Positions 8,048-16,439 of a stretch of DNA of 64,000 nt are shown one piece after another. The translations under genes and the position numbers were made by a program. The DNA is from Streptomyces albus subsp. albus (lineage in GTDB: Bacteria; Actinomycetota; Actinomycetes; Streptomycetales; Streptomycetaceae), in assembly GCF_000719865.1 (NCBI RefSeq), contig NZ_JOID01000001.1, forward strand, positions 372,001 through 436,000. The letters run 5' to 3'. The notes below the pieces were generated by a model that searched no databases, was not told the DNA's origin, and saw only the letters and a program-made list of their open reading frames with translations. The stretch's first letter is position 1. Each line of letters opens with the position of its first letter.

Positions 8048-8898
8048 CCACCCCCGCACCGGAGTGCGCGGCCCTGGCCGAAGGGCTCCGTGCGGCGCGG
8101 GCCCGCACGGGCCTGAGCCTGGCGGCCCTGGCCGAGCGCACCCCGTACAGCAAGTCGTCCTGGGAGCGCTATCTCAACGGCAAGCTGCCGGCTCCCCGGC
8201 AGGCCGTCGAGGCGCTCTGCGCGATGGCGGGCGAGCCTCCCGGCCGGTTGCTCGCGCTGTGGGAGCTGGCCGACGCCGAGTGGAGCGGACGCGCCCGCTC
8301 CACCGCTCCCCAGCCGGTCACGCGGGGCCCGGTGGCACCGGCGCCGCCGACCACCCCGGGGCCGGGAGCACCGGACGCCGGGCCAACGGCCGCGCGGCCC
8401 CGGCGGTTCCGGCCGTGGCACCTGCTGGCCCTCGGCGCCGGAGCCGCCGTGGCGGCCGCCGTGACGACGGCCGCCCTGTGGCTGCCTGTTGGCCCGGTGT
8501 CCGGCCGTACGGCGGCGCCGGCCTCCCCGGTGCTGGATCCGCCCCCCGGTTGCCGGGGCGAGGCATGCGACGGAAAGGATCCCGACGGTATGGCCTGCGG
8601 GCTGCCCGGCCGGGCCGACGCGCTCGGCCCGCCCCGCCGCACCAGCACCGGCGCGCACGTGGAGATCCGGTACAGCACGGTCTGCGACGCGGCGTGGGGG
8701 CGGGTCTGGCACGCGCGGGCCGGGGACGCGGTCGAGGTCTCGGCGCCCGGCGCACCGCCGCGCCGTGTCGTCATCCGGACCCCGGCGGACGCGCGTGTCT
8801 ACCGCTTCACCCCGATGCTGGGCGGCGTCGACCGCGCCGGCCTGCACGTCTGCTTCCTCCCGGCCGGCGGCACGGCCCGCGAGTGCCACCCCGAGTGA
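8044..8898 (+). CDS. Membrane-anchored XRE regulator with DUF2690 domain
   Basis: 284 residues. Residues 8-78 are an XRE helix-turn-helix very like that of the preceding gene (LSLAALAERTPYSKSSWERY, LNGK). A Pro-rich linker follows, then one transmembrane helix at about 126-148. The extracellular DUF2690-type domain (about 165-282) has Cys at 170, 175, 185, 214, 270 and 281 and the motif AHVEIRYSTVCDAAWGRVWH. The ATG at 8044 overlaps the upstream TGA. The two proteins look like an ancestral duplication of the cytoplasmic half with different sensor halves. What is sensed is unknown. Confidence 0.85.
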   Translation: MTTPAPECAALAEGLRAARARTGLSLAALAERTPYSKSSWERYLNGKLPAPRQAVEALCAMAGEPPGRLLALWELADAEWSGRARSTAPQPVTRGPVAPAPPTTPGPGAPDAGPTAARPRRFRPWHLLALGAGAAVAAAVTTAALWLPVGPVSGRTAAPASPVLDPPPGCRGEACDGKDPDGMACGLPGRADALGPPRRTSTGAHVEIRYSTVCDAAWGRVWHARAGDAVEVSAPGAPPRRVVIRTPADARVYRFTPMLGGVDRAGLHVCFLPAGGTARECHPE

Positions 8899-8947
8899 CG
8901 CGAACGGGGGACGGCCGGCAACGGCCTGCGGTACCGCGCCAACCGGC

Positions 8948-9886
8948 CTAGGAGGTGGAGTCCCGTACCGCTGCGCGCGCTTGCTGCCGCAGCCAGCGTT
9001 GTGCGGGGTCGTTGTCCAGTCGTGGATGCCAGAGCATCAGATAGGTCATGGTGCCGACGACGTCGGGGGCGGGCACGACGTGAAGTGCTGCGCGGGGCCC
9101 CGAGGTTCCCGTACCGGCACCGGCACCGGCGTGCAGGAGTCGTTTCGGCAGTGTGGCGACGAGTGCCGTTCCGGCGACGGCCCGCAGGGCCGCGTAGTGG
9201 TAGGGCACCGTGAGGCCGACGGTGCGTTCCACGCCCGCCCGGCGCAGGCTCTCGTCGACGACACCCTGCCGGCCCTGGGAGATGTCGACCACGACGTGGA
9301 CGGCGCGCAGGTAACCGGCGAGGTCGAACGCGGTGCGGTCGGCCGGCGCGTGCTCACGGTCCATCACGCAGACGAACTCCTCGGTGAACAAGGGCTCGGC
9401 GCGCAAGGAGGCCGGCGGTTCGGAGCCGAAGAACGCCAGGTCCACAGCCCCGCGGTGCAGGTCGTCGAAAACTCCCTCGTGCCAGGACCGGTAGTGCAGC
9501 CGGGAGTTGGGTGAGCGCTGCATGACGTCCCGGAACAATGTCTCGCCGATGACGGAGGCGGCGTAGTCCGTGCCGGTCAACTGGAAGCTTTCCGTGGCTT
9601 TCCCGGGGGAGAATTCCTCGCGGGGAAACAGGTCCGCGATCTGCGGCAGCAGCACGGCGAGTTGCTGCCGCAGCCGTTCGGCGCACGGTGTCAGCCGGTA
9701 TCCCGAGGGACCGCGGACCAGCAGCTCGTCGTGGAATGTCTCCCGCAGGCGCCGCAGCGTACGGCTCATCGCGGGCTGACTCAGATGCACCCGCCCGGCA
9801 GCGCGGGAAACATTCCGCTCTTCCAGTAAGGCCACGAGGGGGATGAGGAGGTTGAGGTCGAGCCGTTCGATATGCGTCACACGCAT
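8948..9886 (-). CDS. LysR family transcriptional regulator
   Basis: 312 residues from the ATG at 9886 (MRVTHIERLDLNLLIPLVAL). The N-terminal winged HTH is clear: LEERNVSRAAGRVHLSQPAMSRTLRRLRE (about 19-47). The rest is a LysR substrate-binding domain with the LTGTDYAASVIGE opening typical of NodD/LinR-like members. It is divergent from the kelch gene, and a T-N11-A box overlaps its own start, which is the classic autorepressor and activator layout. A start five codons upstream (9901) is possible but places the box inside the gene. Confidence 0.88.
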   Translation of the reverse strand: MRVTHIERLDLNLLIPLVALLEERNVSRAAGRVHLSQPAMSRTLRRLRETFHDELLVRGPSGYRLTPCAERLRQQLAVLLPQIADLFPREEFSPGKATESFQLTGTDYAASVIGETLFRDVMQRSPNSRLHYRSWHEGVFDDLHRGAVDLAFFGSEPPASLRAEPLFTEEFVCVMDREHAPADRTAFDLAGYLRAVHVVVDISQGRQGVVDESLRRAGVERTVGLTVPYHYAALRAVAGTALVATLPKRLLHAGAGAGTGTSGPRAALHVVPAPDVVGTMTYLMLWHPRLDNDPAQRWLRQQARAAVRDSTS

Positions 9887-9887
9887 A
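9871..9887. promoter_or_regulatory. LysR-type box (T-N11-A) overlapping the LysR start
   Basis: TATGCGTCACACGCATA has 6-bp arms; its inner core is T-GCGTCACACGC-A, a textbook LysR T-N11-A box. Further GCAT/ATGC half-sites follow at about 9892-9920 in the divergent promoter toward the kelch gene. Confidence 0.55.
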
Positions 9888-9946
9888 GCGTCGCATGCCA
9901 ACTATGCATTCGACTCATGCCCATGGCCGGTGGCATGGTCTCGGAT

Positions 9947-11047
9947 ATGAACCCGAACACGAGAATGCGTACAGCGATGATGTCTTTAGCTCTCGCCGCG
10001 TCGGTGACGGTCGGCGGGGTGGCGGTGCCCGCGCAAGCGCATGAGGGCCACCCGCCGGCGGCCGGTGAGGGCGTCGTCCCGGCCGATCCGCACTACGGGC
10101 GCGGGTGGCAGGAACTGCCGGACATCAAGAGCGGTCCGCGCCAGGAGCACGGTGTGGCAGCGCTCGGCGGGAAGGTCTATGTGCTGGGCGGCATCGTGCC
10201 CCGGGCGGGCGGCGGCGTCACCACGGTCGACCGGGTCGAGGTCTTCGACACCCGCACAGGCCGCTGGTCGGAAGCGGCTCCGCTGCCGGTGCCGATGAAC
10301 CATCCGAACGTGGCGGTCGTGGACGGCAGGATCTACGTCCTGGGCGCGCTGGCGGGAGGCGCTTCGTGGGAGGCCACCGGAGCGAGCTTCGTCTACGACC
10401 CGAAGAAGGACCGCTGGTCCCCGCTGCCCCCGGTGCCGCGGGAGATGGCGCGCGGCAGCGCCGCGATGGGCGTGAAGGGCCGGACGGTCTACCTCGCCGG
10501 CGGCATGCGGACGCTGACCCCGGGCCCCGGTGGACTCCAGGACACGGTGGACAGCGTGTCGTCGTACGACGTGCACACTGGCCGGTGGCGCGAACTGGCC
10601 CCGCTGCCGCAGGCCCGCGACCACGTCGGCGGTGCGGTCGTCGGTTCCACGTTCTATGTCCTGGGCGGACGTGACCGGGGCCAGGTCCATGTGCGCGACA
10701 CCGTCTACGCACTGGACCTGCGCACCGGACAGTGGTCCGAACGTGCCCCGATGCCGACCGCACGGGGCGGCCTCGCCGCGTCCGCGGTCGGCGGAAAGAT
10801 CTACACCTTCGGAGGCGAGGGCAACCCGGCCCCGGGCTCGGACGGCGTCTTCGCCGAGACCGAGGTCTACGACGTGGCCCGCGACCGCTGGCAGCGCCTG
10901 GCTCCCATGCCGGTGCCGCGCCACGGCACCGCCGCGGCGACCGTCGGCGACACCGTCTACATCCCGGGAGGCGGCACCGCCGAAGGCGGGGCACCGGTCG
11001 CCGTCAACGACGCCTACCGGCCGTCCGGTCACGCACACCGGCCCTGA
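9947..11047 (+). CDS. Secreted kelch-repeat beta-propeller protein
   Basis: 366 residues with a signal peptide (MNPNTRMRTAMMSLALAASV, cleaved near AQAHE). Six kelch blades can be counted from their strand motifs: KVYVLGG, RIYVLGA, TVYLAGG, TFYVLGG, KIYTFGG and TVYIPGG. Each is preceded by a DxxTGRWSE-type segment. There is no extra catalytic domain and no obvious copper ligands, so an enzyme activity such as galactose oxidase is not supported. It probably binds a polymer or protein outside the cell. ATG 9947 was chosen to leave a clean signal peptide; the frame opens earlier. The LysR neighbour is the likely regulator. Confidence 0.82.
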   Translation: MNPNTRMRTAMMSLALAASVTVGGVAVPAQAHEGHPPAAGEGVVPADPHYGRGWQELPDIKSGPRQEHGVAALGGKVYVLGGIVPRAGGGVTTVDRVEVFDTRTGRWSEAAPLPVPMNHPNVAVVDGRIYVLGALAGGASWEATGASFVYDPKKDRWSPLPPVPREMARGSAAMGVKGRTVYLAGGMRTLTPGPGGLQDTVDSVSSYDVHTGRWRELAPLPQARDHVGGAVVGSTFYVLGGRDRGQVHVRDTVYALDLRTGQWSERAPMPTARGGLAASAVGGKIYTFGGEGNPAPGSDGVFAETEVYDVARDRWQRLAPMPVPRHGTAAATVGDTVYIPGGGTAEGGAPVAVNDAYRPSGHAHRP

Positions 11048-11181
11048 CCCGGAGTCGGGGCCGGGACGCTCTCGCCGGAACGGCCCGGGGTCACCGCGGT
11101 GAGCACCGGGGCCACCGCGGGCTCGCCGAAGACGGTGGGCAGCGGACACGACGGCACCGTGCGTTCCCGCGGGGGAACGGC

Positions 11182-11598
11182 TCAGACCGTGCTCGTCCCG
11201 TCGTCGATGCCGTTGTCGCCCGCGTCCCGCAGCCGTTCGTTGTGCCAGGCGATGGCCCGTCGGATTTCCGGCTCGTGCAGGCCGGTCCGGCGGCCGAGTT
11301 CCTCCAAGGTGAGCGCGGGCCGGCCGGTGGTGAGGGCGCAGTTGACCTTCGCCGCCCAGAGTTCCTCCGGTTCGAAGGGGCGGAGCCGGTATTCCTCACG
11401 GATCTTCCCGAAGTGCTCCTCGCTGCAGGCAGTGACCCGGCGGAGACCGTCGAACCACTGGCGACGGGGATGCGCGCAAGAGGAGTCCGGGACGTAGCCG
11501 CTCACCGCCTCGTCCTCCGGGAAGGTCCGCGCGCACAGATCGCACAGTTCCAGACGGGCGGGGTCCACGCGGCGACGGTCCTTCATACGCTTCCACAT
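11182..11598 (-). CDS. Small Zn-ribbon/HTH-like protein, unknown function
   Basis: 138 residues beginning MWKRMKDRRRVDPARLELCD. A CDLC pair (about residues 19-22) followed by CAHPR and CSEEH provides possible zinc ligands. The C-terminal third (LTLEELGRRTGLHEPEIRRA) looks like a helix-turn-helix. GGAG eight bases upstream supports the ATG at 11598; the ATG at 11586 is an alternative. I do not recognise a named family. Confidence 0.6.
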   Translation of the reverse strand: MWKRMKDRRRVDPARLELCDLCARTFPEDEAVSGYVPDSSCAHPRRQWFDGLRRVTACSEEHFGKIREEYRLRPFEPEELWAAKVNCALTTGRPALTLEELGRRTGLHEPEIRRAIAWHNERLRDAGDNGIDDGTSTV

Positions 11599-12153
11599 CC
11601 TGACTCCAGGGTTGGCGGTACGGCGGATGACCTCGTCGGCGGGCAGCGGCGAGCGGCCGGGCCAGGGCTCTCGGCGGGTCCGCTGAACGCCGCCGCCGGG
11701 AGGGCCACGGGCCACGGCCGGCGCATCCGGCTTCCCTGCGGCCATCCTCGTGTGTACCCGGTCCCGGGCGGCCGAAGCAGAGCTATATCTCCGGGACCGC
11801 ATTCCGGGCCGGGAGATAGCCGCGGGCAACGGCCCGGACGGTGCCGAGCCGGAGCGAGCCCCGGTCCGTGGGGCCGGACCCCGGGGCGGACGTCACCGGC
11901 ACGCCCGGCGTGCGATGTCCCCGAGGACTCGGCGTCCGGCTGTCGGCCCGCAGCGCGGGCGACGTTCGACAGCAGGGCGTTCGCCGGTTGCCGGCCGTCG
12001 AGGCGGGTGTGCTGGACGACGACGTGCCCGGCACTACCCGGACCGGGCACCAGGAGATGGCGGCGTTCCGTCCTCTCCGGGAAGGTGTACCGGCCGCATT
12101 CCCGCGGTACCCGTCCCGGAAGCCGTACACCGGGGTTGGAGAGGAAGAGCAGC
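11599..12153. other. Intergenic region, no gene seen
   Basis: 555 bases between divergent genes. An imperfect inverted repeat lies at 11783-11820 (GCTATATCTCCGG against CCGGGAGATAGC), which could be an operator or an attenuator. Otherwise no coding-like frame. Confidence 0.45.
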
Positions 12154-13206
12154 GTGCGCGCACTGACGGTCCGGCCGGGTCACAGCGGTTCGCTCGAGGT
12201 GCGGGAGGTGGAGGAGCCGAAGCCGGCGCCGGGTGAACTCCTGGTCCGCGGCATCGCCGTGGGGGTGTGCGGCACGGACCGCGAGATCGCCGCCGGCGAG
12301 TACGGCCGGGCGCCCGCGGGCCGGGACCGGCTGGTGCTGGGCCACGAATCACTGGGCCGGGTCGAGGAGGCACCGGACGGCAGCGCTTTCGCCGTCGGCG
12401 ACCTGGTCGCGGGTGTGGTGCGGCGCCCGGACCCGGAACCGTGCGGCGCTTGCGCGCACGGCGAGTTCGACATGTGCCGCAACGGGCGCTACCGCGAACG
12501 CGGTATCAAGGAACTGGACGGCTACGGCGCCGGACTGTGGTGTGTGGAGGACGGCTACGCCGTCGCGGTCGACGCGGACCTGGGTCTTGCGGGCGTCCTG
12601 CTGGAACCGGCCAGTGTCGTCGCCAAGGCCTGGGAGCAGATCGAGCGCGTGGGGGCCAGGGCCTGGTTCGAGCCCCGGCGTGTCCTGGTGACCGGCGCCG
12701 GCCCGATCGGTCTCCTGGCCGCCCTGCTCGGAAAGCAGCGCGGGCTGGACGTCCACGTCCTCGACCGGGTGACGGACGGACCGAAGCCCGGGCTGGTCCG
12801 CGCTCTGGGGGCCGCCTACCACAGCGGCGCGGTGGACGACGTGCTGTCAGCCGTGCGTCCGGACATCGTCGTGGAGGCCACCGGTGCCGGACAGGTGGTG
12901 TTCGCCGCCCTGCGCGGCACCGCCTCCTACGGCGTTGTCTGCCTCACCGGAGTGTCACCCGCCGGACGCCGGCTGACCGTCGACGCCGGCACGGTGAACC
13001 GCGAGATCGTGCTGGAGAACGATGTCGTGGTGGGCTCCGTCAACGCCAATGGCCGGCACTTCCGGCAAGCCGCCGACGCCCTCGCGCGGGCCGACGCGGA
13101 ATGGCTGCACCGGCTCATCACCCGCCGTCTGCCGCTCGACCGGGCGGCCGAGGCCTTCGAGCAGCGTCCGGACGACATCAAGGTGGTACTCACGCTGGAG
13201 GGATGA
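12154..13206 (+). CDS. Zn-dependent glucose dehydrogenase-like alcohol dehydrogenase
   Basis: 350 residues, MDR family. Catalytic zinc ligands are visible in VCGTDREIAAGEYG (about 34-47) and LGHESLG (about 65-71). A structural-zinc region CGACAHGEFDMC lies at about 99-110, and a Rossmann motif VTGAGPIGLLAAL at about 181-193. The run RNGRYRERGIKELDGYGA and the C-terminal half match archaeal-type glucose 1-dehydrogenases (Gdh_C). It should oxidise glucose or a related sugar with NAD(P)+. GAGGAAGAG at 12141-12149 supports the GTG at 12154. It is monocistronic. Confidence 0.85.
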   Translation: MRALTVRPGHSGSLEVREVEEPKPAPGELLVRGIAVGVCGTDREIAAGEYGRAPAGRDRLVLGHESLGRVEEAPDGSAFAVGDLVAGVVRRPDPEPCGACAHGEFDMCRNGRYRERGIKELDGYGAGLWCVEDGYAVAVDADLGLAGVLLEPASVVAKAWEQIERVGARAWFEPRRVLVTGAGPIGLLAALLGKQRGLDVHVLDRVTDGPKPGLVRALGAAYHSGAVDDVLSAVRPDIVVEATGAGQVVFAALRGTASYGVVCLTGVSPAGRRLTVDAGTVNREIVLENDVVVGSVNANGRHFRQAADALARADAEWLHRLITRRLPLDRAAEAFEQRPDDIKVVLTLEG

Positions 13207-13356
13207 CGCCACTGGCCGGGCAGCAAGGTAGGCGCCCACGCAACCTGCGCAAGCGATGGGCGGTCCTACCGGATGCCGGGATCGGCACGACGGTCTCGCC
13301 GATGTGCGGGCACATGAGCGGGAAACGGGCATCCGAACGCTGCACCGGGGAGAGGA

Positions 13357-13737
13357 ATGACGCATCTGAACACCCAAGTGACCTGGGTCGACGCACGGGA
13401 GAGGCTGCCGGAGTCCGGTGTACCGGTGGCGGCGGCGATCACGGGCCGGTACCCGGCCGGCAGCGCCGATTCCGAGAACGGGTTGGGGGAGGCGTTCTGG
13501 CTGGTGAGGCCGATGTACTTCACGACCCTGCACTTCAGTGAGGACGGAACGGAACACCGGAACTGCTTCGTCGACTCCGACGGATATGTCCGCCTGCCCT
13601 ACGGTCTTGCCGACAATGACACGGTGACCCACTGGGCCGAACTGCCCACCCTGCCGGGCATGACGACACACCTCGTTCTCGGGGAAGACGTGCAGCCGGC
13701 GCTCGAGAACGCGTGGCGTGCCCGCCCCGGCACCTGA
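13357..13737 (+). CDS. DUF551-like small protein
   Basis: 126 residues. The N-terminal TWVDARERLPESGVPVAAAI and the C-terminal VTHWAELPTLPGM match the ends of phage and prophage DUF551 proteins (W-x-x-x-x-x-RLP-x-x-G...THW-x-x-LP-x-x-P). The middle has aromatic residues and a possible single Cys. Function is unknown; the family is often found on mobile DNA. A GGGGAGAGG sequence directly precedes the ATG. It sits just before a transposase relic. Confidence 0.65.
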   Translation: MTHLNTQVTWVDARERLPESGVPVAAAITGRYPAGSADSENGLGEAFWLVRPMYFTTLHFSEDGTEHRNCFVDSDGYVRLPYGLADNDTVTHWAELPTLPGMTTHLVLGEDVQPALENAWRARPGT

Positions 13738-13790
13738 CACACATGACTTCGCCGACCGCTGCGGGGCAGGGTGGGCGGGTGGTCGGCGGG

Positions 13791-13830
13791 GGCAGCATTT
13801 GACGCGGATGCGAATGGCCAGGACGAGGCG
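13791..13830. repeat. Dispersed 40-bp element, copy 1 (degenerate)
   Basis: First of four copies (others at 17251, 30171 and 34790) sharing GCnTTTGAnnCGGnTGCGnAT and GGCCAGGAC. On the minus strand it encodes VLAIRIRVK, but the stop codon found in the other copies has changed to a Cys codon. Confidence 0.6.
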
Positions 13831-13841
13831 GATGCGAGTGC

Positions 13842-13949
13842 GGAATCAACCGCCTCAAGCGCCACCGGGCCGTAGCCACGAAATACCACGGGCTCGCCAT
13901 CCGATGCGAAACGACCGTCACGATCGCTGTCATCAACGAGTGGCTCTGA
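13842..13949 (+). pseudogene. IS5-family transposase C-terminal relic
   Basis: An in-frame stretch of 35 codons reads INRLKRHRAVATKYHGLAIR then CETTVTIAVINEWL and stop. This is the conserved C-terminus of IS5-group DDE transposases (RLKxxRAVATRYDKLA...). Everything upstream is missing and the repeat copy abuts it. Confidence 0.65.
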
Positions 13950-14062
13950 CCTTGCTCGCCAGGCTCGGTCAGAGAGAAACCCGGTATCGCTGCAGGCAGC
14001 AGGCCTTTAGCCTGTGGCACGTGCATCAGTCCCGCAGGCGCGACCGGCGCCTGGCTCGTCGC

Positions 14063-14458
14063 GTGCCGTCGGTGTCTGCCCCGCGTCGAGCGTTCCGGCT
14101 CACGGCCGTAGGCGCCGATGTAGTCCTGGTCGGCTATTTCTCTGCGAAGCAGAAGGACTTCGAAACGCTCATGGCCTGGGCAGCCACAGAACTGGCAGCG
14201 CACAGCGCTCGGGTCGTCGCGCAGATCGTGCAGCGGCGAGGAGTCTCGGACGGCGGGGTCCGGAAGATGAGTCTGCCCTGCTCCTCGCGGACGCTTCTGA
14301 GCCGCGGGAAAGTCCGCGAGGTAGCTCAGGCCTGTGACCAGGCCAACGCTGACGCAGTGATCTTCGTTGCCTCCTTGACCGAGCACCAGCGGCGCACGCT
14401 GACAGACATGCTTGGCCGCCCCGCTGTGAGTCTCTCCGACATCCTCGCTGCCGACTGA
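14063..14458 (+). CDS. Stand-alone HflX N-terminal domain protein
   Basis: About 131 residues. ADVVLVGYFSAKQKDFETLM, a long helix, VAQIVQRRGVSD, then SRGKVREVAQACDQANADAVI and SLTEHQRRTLTDMLGRPAVS match the N-terminal subdomain of the ribosome-splitting GTPase HflX. The helical linker and the whole GTPase domain are absent and the chain stops at the domain boundary. Such single-domain HflX-like proteins recur in Streptomyces. They might bind ribosomes or nucleotides, or be relics. The start is uncertain: GTG 14063 and GTG 14072 are candidates, and the frame continues upstream into unrelated sequence. Confidence 0.65.
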   Translation: MPSVSAPRRAFRLTAVGADVVLVGYFSAKQKDFETLMAWAATELAAHSARVVAQIVQRRGVSDGGVRKMSLPCSSRTLLSRGKVREVAQACDQANADAVIFVASLTEHQRRTLTDMLGRPAVSLSDILAAD

Positions 14459-14661
14459 CAGCTCACGTCGCTCGTCACGCGTCCGCGGCCCTGCCGGTTG
14501 GTCGTTCGAGGGGCCGGCCCGTGCCGCAGTGCGTGGAGGCATAGGCCTGTGCCCCACCGCCCACCGCAGCTCTCGGCCGGCCCGGCATCCCGGCGATGGC
14601 CGCGTTGACGGACGCAGTGGTGCGGAGCGCTCCATCCTTGGCAGGGAGGAATGGAACCGGT

Positions 14662-15312
14662 GTGCCTGTGCGGACACTTATCGGTGTGGACTTCCTTCTG
14701 CACGAACGGGTCCGGTCCGGTGATCGGGCGGCGTTCGCCGAGATCTTCGACGAGCATGCGCGCGTCGTCCATGCCCATGCGGTTCGGACGACGGGTGACC
14801 GGGCCCTTGCCGAGGACGTCGTGTCCCTCACCTTTCTGGAGGCCTGGCGGCTGCGTGACAAGCTGCGCGATGACGTCAGGAGCGTCCGGGCGTGGCTCCT
14901 GGGCATCGCGACCAACGTGATGCGCAACACCGCCAGGGCGGCTCGCCGGCACCGGGAGGCGATGTCCCGTCTGCCGCCGCCGGAAGCGTTACCCGACTTC
15001 TCGGACGAAGTGGCCGGGCAGATGGCCGACGCTCAGCGGCTGGCCGCCGCGGCCCGGGCGCTGCAGCGCCTGAAGCGGAGCGAGCGAGAGGTATTCGCTC
15101 TGGTCGTCTGGTCCGATCTGGGGTACGCGGCGGCCGCTGAGGCGCTGGGAGTTCCTGTCGGCACGGTCCGTTCCCGGCTCTCCCGGGCGAGAGAGAAACT
15201 GCGCGGGCTCGTCGAGGAAGAGCTCGCGGCGGATCCGCGGACCGGCGGCGGACACATGTCGTCGAGCGGGACGGCCGCGGCCCGCGCTTCCCACAGGAGG
15301 GGCACACGATGA
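14662..15312 (+). CDS. ECF-type RNA polymerase sigma factor
   Basis: About 216 residues. Region 2 is clear (DRAAFAEIFDEHARVVHAHA, ...LAEDVVSLTFLEAWR), and region 4 carries LPPxE...KRSEREVFALVVWSDLGYAA then ALGVPVGTVRSRLSRAREKL. It directs RNA polymerase to a small extracytoplasmic-stress regulon. The next gene, overlapping by four bases (ATGA), is the usual CU044_5270 partner, which probably acts as its membrane sensor or anti-sigma. The start is ambiguous: GTG 14662 has GGAGG 12 bases upstream, and GTG 14686 would also leave an intact region 2. Confidence 0.88.
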   Translation: MPVRTLIGVDFLLHERVRSGDRAAFAEIFDEHARVVHAHAVRTTGDRALAEDVVSLTFLEAWRLRDKLRDDVRSVRAWLLGIATNVMRNTARAARRHREAMSRLPPPEALPDFSDEVAGQMADAQRLAAAARALQRLKRSEREVFALVVWSDLGYAAAAEALGVPVGTVRSRLSRAREKLRGLVEEELAADPRTGGGHMSSSGTAAARASHRRGTR

Positions 15313-16310
15313 ATCCGGAACAGCGGGAATGGTCCGAGCGTGAACAGGCGGGCCGGGTGCTGCCTCCGGTTGCCTGCCCGGACCCGGCGCCGGGACGGCT
15401 GGAAGTCCGCCGTGAGCACTTCTTGAGCGAGGTCGACCGGCAGGTGCGAGCCCGTTCTCCCCGTCCAGCACTGTGGCTGAAGGGGCGCTGGGGGCCGGCG
15501 CTGGGTACGGCAGTGGCCGTTGTAGCCACCGTCGTCGTTCTCGGTCTGGGCTCCGGTTCTCCCGGCGCTCCGCGTGACGTGCCTCCGGCCACGGCCGCGT
15601 CGGTCGAACTGCTGGAGAGAGCGGCTCTGACCGCCGCCACGACGCCGCGGACGACGGTGCGCGCCGGGCAGTACTCATACGTCAAGACGGTTGGTCATAC
15701 GTCGGTGCTGTCCGAGACGAGGGACAGCGGGATGGAACTCCTGCGCGAGGACGAGGGGATGGAGCAGTGGACATCCGTGGACGGCAGTGAGCCGACTCTT
15801 CAGCGCAAGGGCGGCAAGGACAACCTGCTGCCGGACACCCCGGGCCGAGGCAGTCTGAACTCACCGACCTACGCCTTCCTCGCTGCCCTGCCGACCGATC
15901 CCGACGCCCTGCTGAAGCGGATCCACGACGACGCCCGGAAGAACCACGGAGCCGGTTCCGGCTCCACGACCGGCCCGGACCAGGAAGCCTTCGTCACGAT
16001 CGGCGATCTTCTGCGCAACGGGGTCACTCCCCCCGAGACCACCGCGGCCCTCTACCGGGCCGCTGCCCTCATTCCCGGGGTGGACGTCGTTCCCGACGCC
16101 GTCGACGCGGCAGGCCGGAACGGAGTCGCCGTCGCCCGGACACACGATGGCGAACGCACTGAGTGGATCTTCGACAGAAGCACGGCCCGGCTGCTCGGTG
16201 AGCGCACCGTCCTCGTGGAGGACAACGCCTGGGGCAAGGCCGGCACCGTCGTCACCTCCGTCGCCGTCGTTGACAGCGGCATCGTCGACGAGGCCGGACA
16301 GAAGCCGTGA
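15309..16310 (+). CDS. CU044_5270 family membrane protein, sigma-factor partner
   Basis: 333 residues. A cytoplasmic N-terminus of about 58 residues precedes one transmembrane helix (LGTAVAVVATVVVLGLGSGS, about 65-84). An extracellular domain with RAGQYSYVKTVGH, GGKDNLL-type and VAVVDSGIVDEAGQKP segments matches the CU044_5270 family. In Streptomyces these are almost always encoded with an ECF sigma factor, as here, and are candidate anti-sigma or sensor proteins. ATG 15309 overlaps the sigma stop codon. Confidence 0.85.
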   Translation: MNPEQREWSEREQAGRVLPPVACPDPAPGRLEVRREHFLSEVDRQVRARSPRPALWLKGRWGPALGTAVAVVATVVVLGLGSGSPGAPRDVPPATAASVELLERAALTAATTPRTTVRAGQYSYVKTVGHTSVLSETRDSGMELLREDEGMEQWTSVDGSEPTLQRKGGKDNLLPDTPGRGSLNSPTYAFLAALPTDPDALLKRIHDDARKNHGAGSGSTTGPDQEAFVTIGDLLRNGVTPPETTAALYRAAALIPGVDVVPDAVDAAGRNGVAVARTHDGERTEWIFDRSTARLLGERTVLVEDNAWGKAGTVVTSVAVVDSGIVDEAGQKP

Positions 16311-16439
16311 AGAGCCGAAGGGCTCCGCGCGCCCGGTTCGCAGCACTGTGGAACCAGTACCGGTCTCCGCAGCCCGCGTTGGAGGGCAAGGAGCTCCCGA
16401 GACCGCCCACGCCGTCGCGGGCGTCGGCTCCTTCTCCGT

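Noticed and set aside
12154..13206. L-threonine dehydrogenase as the identity of the MDR enzyme
   Set aside because: The RNGRYRERGIKELDGYGA block and the C-terminal domain fit the glucose dehydrogenase group better.
16311..16439. A possible antitoxin gene downstream of the MazF-like toxin
   Set aside because: Only 129 bases without a start codon and ribosome site; no antitoxin-like frame on either strand.
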